A DNA stretch of 18,172 nucleotides, taken from NCBI GenBank assembly GCA_964537825.1, contig CAZIDL010000053.1, positions 1 to 18,172 on the forward strand, given 5' to 3'. Source of the stretch: CAZIDL01 sp964537825 (lineage in GTDB: Bacteria > Bacteroidota > Bacteroidia > Flavobacteriales_D > CAYVSK01). Of the stretch, positions 14,589 to 18,172 are shown in pieces. Made by a program: the position numbers and the translations under genes. Within the stretch, counting starts at the first letter, position 1; every line of letters begins with the position of its first letter. Below the pieces are notes generated by a model. The model made no database searches, was not told the origin of the DNA, and saw nothing but the letters and a program-made list of their open reading frames with translations.

Positions 14589-17500
14589 ATGAGTGAACGG
14601 ATCCTCCGTGCATTGATGCAGCTCTTCGCGATCATCGCGAAGGTCGAACTCGTGTCCGAAGAAAGTGGAGAAGATGACGAGGAGGAGGATGTCAAGATCG
14701 GAGGAGGCGGACGGAACATCGTCGAACTCTTCCTCAAGCAACGGCTGAACCAAGCCCTCGTCGAAGAATACCTGGAGGTCTTCGACGAATACCTGGAGAA
14801 GCACCAAAAGATCTCGAAGCGGAAGTACGGGGAGCAAAAGCGTACTTCAGTCAATTCGGTAAAGGTCCTCCGCATCTGCACGGACATCAATGCAGAGCTC
14901 ACCCAGAAACAAAAGCTGATCGTACTCCTCCGGCTGATCGAATTCATCAAGGCCGAAGAGGAGATCACCGACCAGGAGATCGAATTCGTCACCACCGTCG
15001 CTGAGACCTTTAACATCCAGAAGGACGAGTTCGAACGGCTCTACTCCTTCGTTTTCAACGAAGCTGAAACCCAGGAGGATTCCCCCTACCTCCTTTACAT
15101 CGACCCAAAGGAGGATCACGATCTCCAGCAGACCAAGCACATGCGTTCGGAAGGACTGGTCGGACAGGTCCGCGTGCAGCGGATCCCGAGCGTTAACATG
15201 TACATCTTCCGCTACTTCGGGAACAACGAACTCTACCTGAACGGTCAGATCATCAACAACCGGACGAACTACGTCCTGACCCACGGGGCATCGATCCGGA
15301 GCTCGCTGGTGCAGCCGATCTACTACAGCGACATCATCAATTCCTTTCTGACCGACACCGCTTCGGAACACATCGTCTTCAAAGCGGACCACATCTCTTA
15401 TTCCTTTCCCAATGGGGCGATCGGCCTTCATGATCTTTCCCTGACCGAAGAATCCGGGAAATTGTGCGGCATTATGGGAGGAAGCGGGGCCGGTAAATCC
15501 ACCCTCCTGAACGTCCTGAACGGAAAGCACACACCGACTACCGGCAGCATCACCATCAACGGCATCGACCTTCATCGGGAGACCGATGAGATCGAGGGGG
15601 TGGTAGGCTTTATATCCCAAGACGACCTCCTGATCGAAGAGCTTACTGTATTTCAGAACCTCTTCTACAACACCAAACTCTGCTTCAGCGATCGGACCGA
15701 TCCACAGATCGCGAAGATGGTCATGGAGCTATTGCAGGACCTCGGCCTCTACGAGATCCGCGACCTGAAGGTGGGGAGCCCGCTCGAGAAAACGATCAGC
15801 GGTGGACAACGGAAACGTTTGAACATCGCCCTCGAACTGATCCGTGAACCATCGGTGCTCTTCGTGGACGAGCCAACCTCAGGTCTATCCTCCAGGGACT
15901 CGGAGAACATCATGGACCTCCTCAAAGAATTGGCTCTGAAAGGGAAGCTCGTCTTCGTGGTGATACACCAACCCTCTTCGGACCTCTTTAAGATGTTCGA
16001 TAAGTTGCTGCTCTTGGATCAAGGAGGATATCCGATCTACAACGGCAATCCGGTGGACAGCATCGTCTACTTCAAGCGGCAGATCGACCACATCAACAGC
16101 GAGGAGAGCGAATGCCCCACCTGTGGGAACGTCAATCCCGAGCAGATCTTCAACATCATCGAGTCGAAGGTGGTGGATGAATTCGGGAACCTCACCTCCA
16201 AGCGAAAGGTCGAACCGGAAGAGTGGTATTCAGCCTATAAAGAACACATCGGGAACGAGATCGACGAGAAGGTCGAGGACCCGAAGGACCGGCCGGAGAG
16301 CACCTTCAAAGTGCCGAACCTGATCAAGCAATTCCGCATCTTCTCAGTACGGGACATGCTTGCCAAATTCACCAACAAACAGTACCTGGGGATCAATTTC
16401 CTGGAGGCACCGGTGCTTGCAGCCATCCTCTCCTTTTTCGTGAAGTTCTATGCGATGGACGAGAGCGGGACGCTGGAATACGTTTTCAGAGAGAACGTCA
16501 ATATCCCCCCTTATCTCTTCATCGCTGTGATCGTGGCCCTCTTTTTAGGGTTAACGGTCAGTGCGGAGGAGATCATCCGCGACCGAAAGATATTGGAACG
16601 CGAGAGCTTTCTGAACCTGAGCAAAGGGAGTTACCTGTTCTCCAAGATAGGGATCATGTTCATTATCTCCGCCGTACAGACCTTCCTATACGCGGTGGTC
16701 GGGAACCTGATCCTGGAGATAGAAGGAATGACCATCTCTTATTTCTTGCTCCTTTTCTCCACCTCTTGCTTCGCTAATTTGTTGGGCCTCAACATATCAG
16801 CGAGTTTCAATTCAGCAAAGGTCATCTACATCCTCATCCCCTTGCTGATCATCCCTCAGTTGCTCTTCGCCGGCGTGATCGTGAAATTCGACAAACTCCA
16901 TCCCGCTTTTTCCGAGCAAGCAGAGGTCCCTTGGATCGGGAACATCATGGCCTCGAGATGGGCTTTTGAGGCATTATCCGTGACCCAGTTCAAGGACAAC
17001 GATTTCGAAAAAGAGCTTTATCCCTACGACAAGCAGCTTCGTTCCATCAATTGGGAAAAGGATTATTGGATCCGCGAAATGCGGAACATCCTCGGTAAAG
17101 TTCGTGACAAGCTCGACGCAAAAGAAAAGGGGAAGGATTATGAAAAGGACCTGGCCCTCCTCCGTCACGAATTCGAACAGAAAGAAAAGGAGATCGGCGT
17201 AAGCATGTCATCCACTGCCTCGCTCACACCGGGTAAGGTCACCGAGAAAACTTTGGACCAAGCGGAAAATTACCTGAGTCGCCTTTTCGAAACTTACCGT
17301 AAAGAGTACAACGAAGTTCAGAACGAGAAGGAGGAACGCATCAATAAGTGGATCGAGGAGAAGTCGAGAAAGGCCTTTCAGCAAGTCAAGAACAATTGCA
17401 CCAACGACAAGCTAAGAAGCTTTGTGACCAATCGGAACGATCTTGATAAGATCGTCAGGCACAAGGGGGAATTGATCCAGAAGAGCAACCCGATCTACAA

Positions 17501-17699
17501 AGACCCCGTCCATTCATCTTTCTTCGAGGCGCACTTTTATGCCCCTAACAAGAACTTGGGCGGTAAGATGGTCGATACGTTCTGGGCGAACCTGATGGTC
17601 ATTTGGGGAATGACCGTTTTCCTTATCGTTACGCTCTACTTCGATGCGCTCAGGAAGTTGATCGAGGGAGCTGAGAAACTTGGGAAGCTCTTCCGCTAG
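14589..17699 (+). CDS. ABCG-like ABC transporter with TerB-like and FHA-like N-terminal domains
   Basis: This is a 1036-residue fusion of ATPase and permease. Residues 1-160 are helical and acidic and resemble TerB-like domains (LTQKQKLIVLLRLIEF, ITDQEIEFVTTVAETFNI). Residues about 165-255 are beta-rich with LYLNGQIINNRTNYVL, FHA-like in look. The nucleotide-binding domain has Walker A GGSGAGKST (297-305), Q-loop Gln344, signature ISGGQ (403-407), Walker B VLFVDEPTSGLSS (423-435) and His460, in the style of ABCG/White proteins. A CPTCG pair (509, 512) follows. Membrane segments lie near 606-622, 640-658, 684-706, 716-737, 744-766 and 999-1019, with a charged loop of about 230 residues before the last one. 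As a half transporter it probably dimerises at the inner membrane. Cargo is unknown; it may be an exporter working with the two exported proteins upstream. Confidence 0.9.
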   Translation: MSERILRALMQLFAIIAKVELVSEESGEDDEEEDVKIGGGGRNIVELFLKQRLNQALVEEYLEVFDEYLEKHQKISKRKYGEQKRTSVNSVKVLRICTDINAELTQKQKLIVLLRLIEFIKAEEEITDQEIEFVTTVAETFNIQKDEFERLYSFVFNEAETQEDSPYLLYIDPKEDHDLQQTKHMRSEGLVGQVRVQRIPSVNMYIFRYFGNNELYLNGQIINNRTNYVLTHGASIRSSLVQPIYYSDIINSFLTDTASEHIVFKADHISYSFPNGAIGLHDLSLTEESGKLCGIMGGSGAGKSTLLNVLNGKHTPTTGSITINGIDLHRETDEIEGVVGFISQDDLLIEELTVFQNLFYNTKLCFSDRTDPQIAKMVMELLQDLGLYEIRDLKVGSPLEKTISGGQRKRLNIALELIREPSVLFVDEPTSGLSSRDSENIMDLLKELALKGKLVFVVIHQPSSDLFKMFDKLLLLDQGGYPIYNGNPVDSIVYFKRQIDHINSEESECPTCGNVNPEQIFNIIESKVVDEFGNLTSKRKVEPEEWYSAYKEHIGNEIDEKVEDPKDRPESTFKVPNLIKQFRIFSVRDMLAKFTNKQYLGINFLEAPVLAAILSFFVKFYAMDESGTLEYVFRENVNIPPYLFIAVIVALFLGLTVSAEEIIRDRKILERESFLNLSKGSYLFSKIGIMFIISAVQTFLYAVVGNLILEIEGMTISYFLLLFSTSCFANLLGLNISASFNSAKVIYILIPLLIIPQLLFAGVIVKFDKLHPAFSEQAEVPWIGNIMASRWAFEALSVTQFKDNDFEKELYPYDKQLRSINWEKDYWIREMRNILGKVRDKLDAKEKGKDYEKDLALLRHEFEQKEKEIGVSMSSTASLTPGKVTEKTLDQAENYLSRLFETYRKEYNEVQNEKEERINKWIEEKSRKAFQQVKNNCTNDKLRSFVTNRNDLDKIVRHKGELIQKSNPIYKDPVHSSFFEAHFYAPNKNLGGKMVDTFWANLMVIWGMTVFLIVTLYFDALRKLIEGAEKLGKLFR

Positions 17700-17756
17700 A
17701 AGGGATCGATCGGAATAAGCACGTAGGCTAAGGAAAAAATCTTTAAAAGGCCGGGA

Positions 17757-18143
17757 TCAGATCTCCTCGACCTCGATCATCTTGAAGGGGATATCGATAA
17801 TGGCTTGGTAATCCTCACCGGCCTCGAGCATATCCTCGTCGTCCTCTTCGTAATACCAGTTCACCGTAATGTCCTTGCCGTTCTTTTTAGCCTCTTCTAG
17901 CTTCTTGAACACGTCGAGAATACATTTGGAAGAACTAGTGTTGAAATACTCCAATTGCATGTTCACCTCGGTGGCCTGATCAGGCCCTTCGTTGGAGTAC
18001 TGTTCGATCCAATCGATCAGCGGCTTGTAGAATTCGATGGAGTTCTCGGGGATCGAACGCCCCTTGATCTTCATTTTACCCTCTTCGGCTTTGAAATCAA
18101 CCTCAGGGGTCTTAGCGGTTCCCTCGATCTGGATATCTTCCAT
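17757..18143 (-). CDS. siaC: SiaC family regulatory phosphoprotein (DUF1987)
   Basis: This 128-residue acidic cytoplasmic protein matches the SiaC/DUF1987 pattern along its whole length: TAKTPEVDF, GRSIPENSIEFYKPLIDWIEQY (residues 28-49), EYFNTSSSK (65-73) and VNWYYEEDDEDMLEAGEDY. In Pseudomonas aeruginosa, SiaC binds and activates the diguanylate cyclase SiaD and is switched by phosphorylation (kinase SiaB, phosphatase SiaA) at a threonine in the NTSS stretch; Thr69 would be the counterpart. No cyclase, kinase or phosphatase gene is visible, so the partner here is unknown. The five codons at the very window edge (18172-18155, minus, ending TAA) could be the end of an upstream gene 11 bases away, but this cannot be tested here. 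It is convergent with the ABC transporter, with 57 bases between the stops and no clear terminator. Confidence 0.88.
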   Translation of the reverse strand: MEDIQIEGTAKTPEVDFKAEEGKMKIKGRSIPENSIEFYKPLIDWIEQYSNEGPDQATEVNMQLEYFNTSSSKCILDVFKKLEEAKKNGKDITVNWYYEEDDEDMLEAGEDYQAIIDIPFKMIEVEEI

Positions 18144-18172
18144 GGCGCTTGTTTTTATTGAGCGACTTTCAC

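Noticed and set aside
14847..15620. Minus-strand open frame of 257 codons opposite the ABC transporter
   Set aside because: It lies opposite the conserved ABC transporter N-terminal and Walker A region and has no recognisable motif; the aspartate- and valine-rich composition is that of an antisense shadow.
1..18172. Mobile elements, CRISPR arrays, tRNA or rRNA genes
   Set aside because: No spaced direct repeats, terminal inverted repeats with a transposase, phage genes or tRNA-like cloverleaf were seen; intergenic space is too small and is accounted for.

Overview
The window looks like a core-genome segment of a Bacteroidota bacterium, possibly a Flavobacteriales-like lineage; the order is a guess. 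Three things point there. Six exact TAnnTTTG (-7 type) promoter elements sit just upstream of genes. Shine-Dalgarno signals are mostly weak. Several protein types are typical of the phylum: a DUF4199 membrane protein, a lipoprotein with PPC-like repeats, an ABCG-like transporter with extra N-terminal domains, and a SiaC/DUF1987 protein. No insertion sequence, phage gene, CRISPR array or tRNA was seen. All genes appear intact except those cut by the window edges.

Layout. Bases 1-233 are the 3' end of a penicillin-binding protein 1C gene. Bases 2958-274 (minus) are an overlapping three-gene unit: DUF4199 membrane protein, polyprenol-type GT2 glycosyltransferase, and a three-repeat PPC-like lipoprotein. 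The small SRP RNA lies at about 3065-3168 with a full Bacteroidota-type promoter and a terminator. An SDR oxidoreductase follows (3244-4062), then a transaldolase and YciO pair (4150-5431). An uncharacterised membrane protein converges on yciO with overlapping stops (6175-5426, minus). hsp20 (6369-6812) has a possible start-codon-sequestering hairpin and a strong terminator. A signal-less M23 peptidase-like protein (6926-7591) abuts priA stop to stop. pfkA and priA form a minus-strand operon (11042-7592). Divergent from pfkA is a sodium:solute symporter (11128-13044). Bases 13208-17699 hold a tightly spaced cluster: an unnamed lipoprotein, a small secreted protein and a 1036-residue ABCG-like transporter. 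A minus-strand siaC-like gene (18143-17757) faces it.

How the genes work together. pfkA and transaldolase serve central carbon metabolism, priA replication restart, SRP RNA membrane targeting, and hsp20 proteostasis. pbpC, the GT2 unit and possibly the M23 protein relate to the envelope. The least explained part is 13208-17699: a lipoprotein and a small exported protein, apparently co-transcribed with an ABCG-like exporter that carries a TerB-like helical domain, a beta-rich FHA-like segment, a CPxC cysteine pair and an unusually long loop before its last membrane segment. The most interesting regulatory signal is a 9-bp perfect inverted repeat whose right arm covers the hsp20 start codon, a candidate RNA thermometer.
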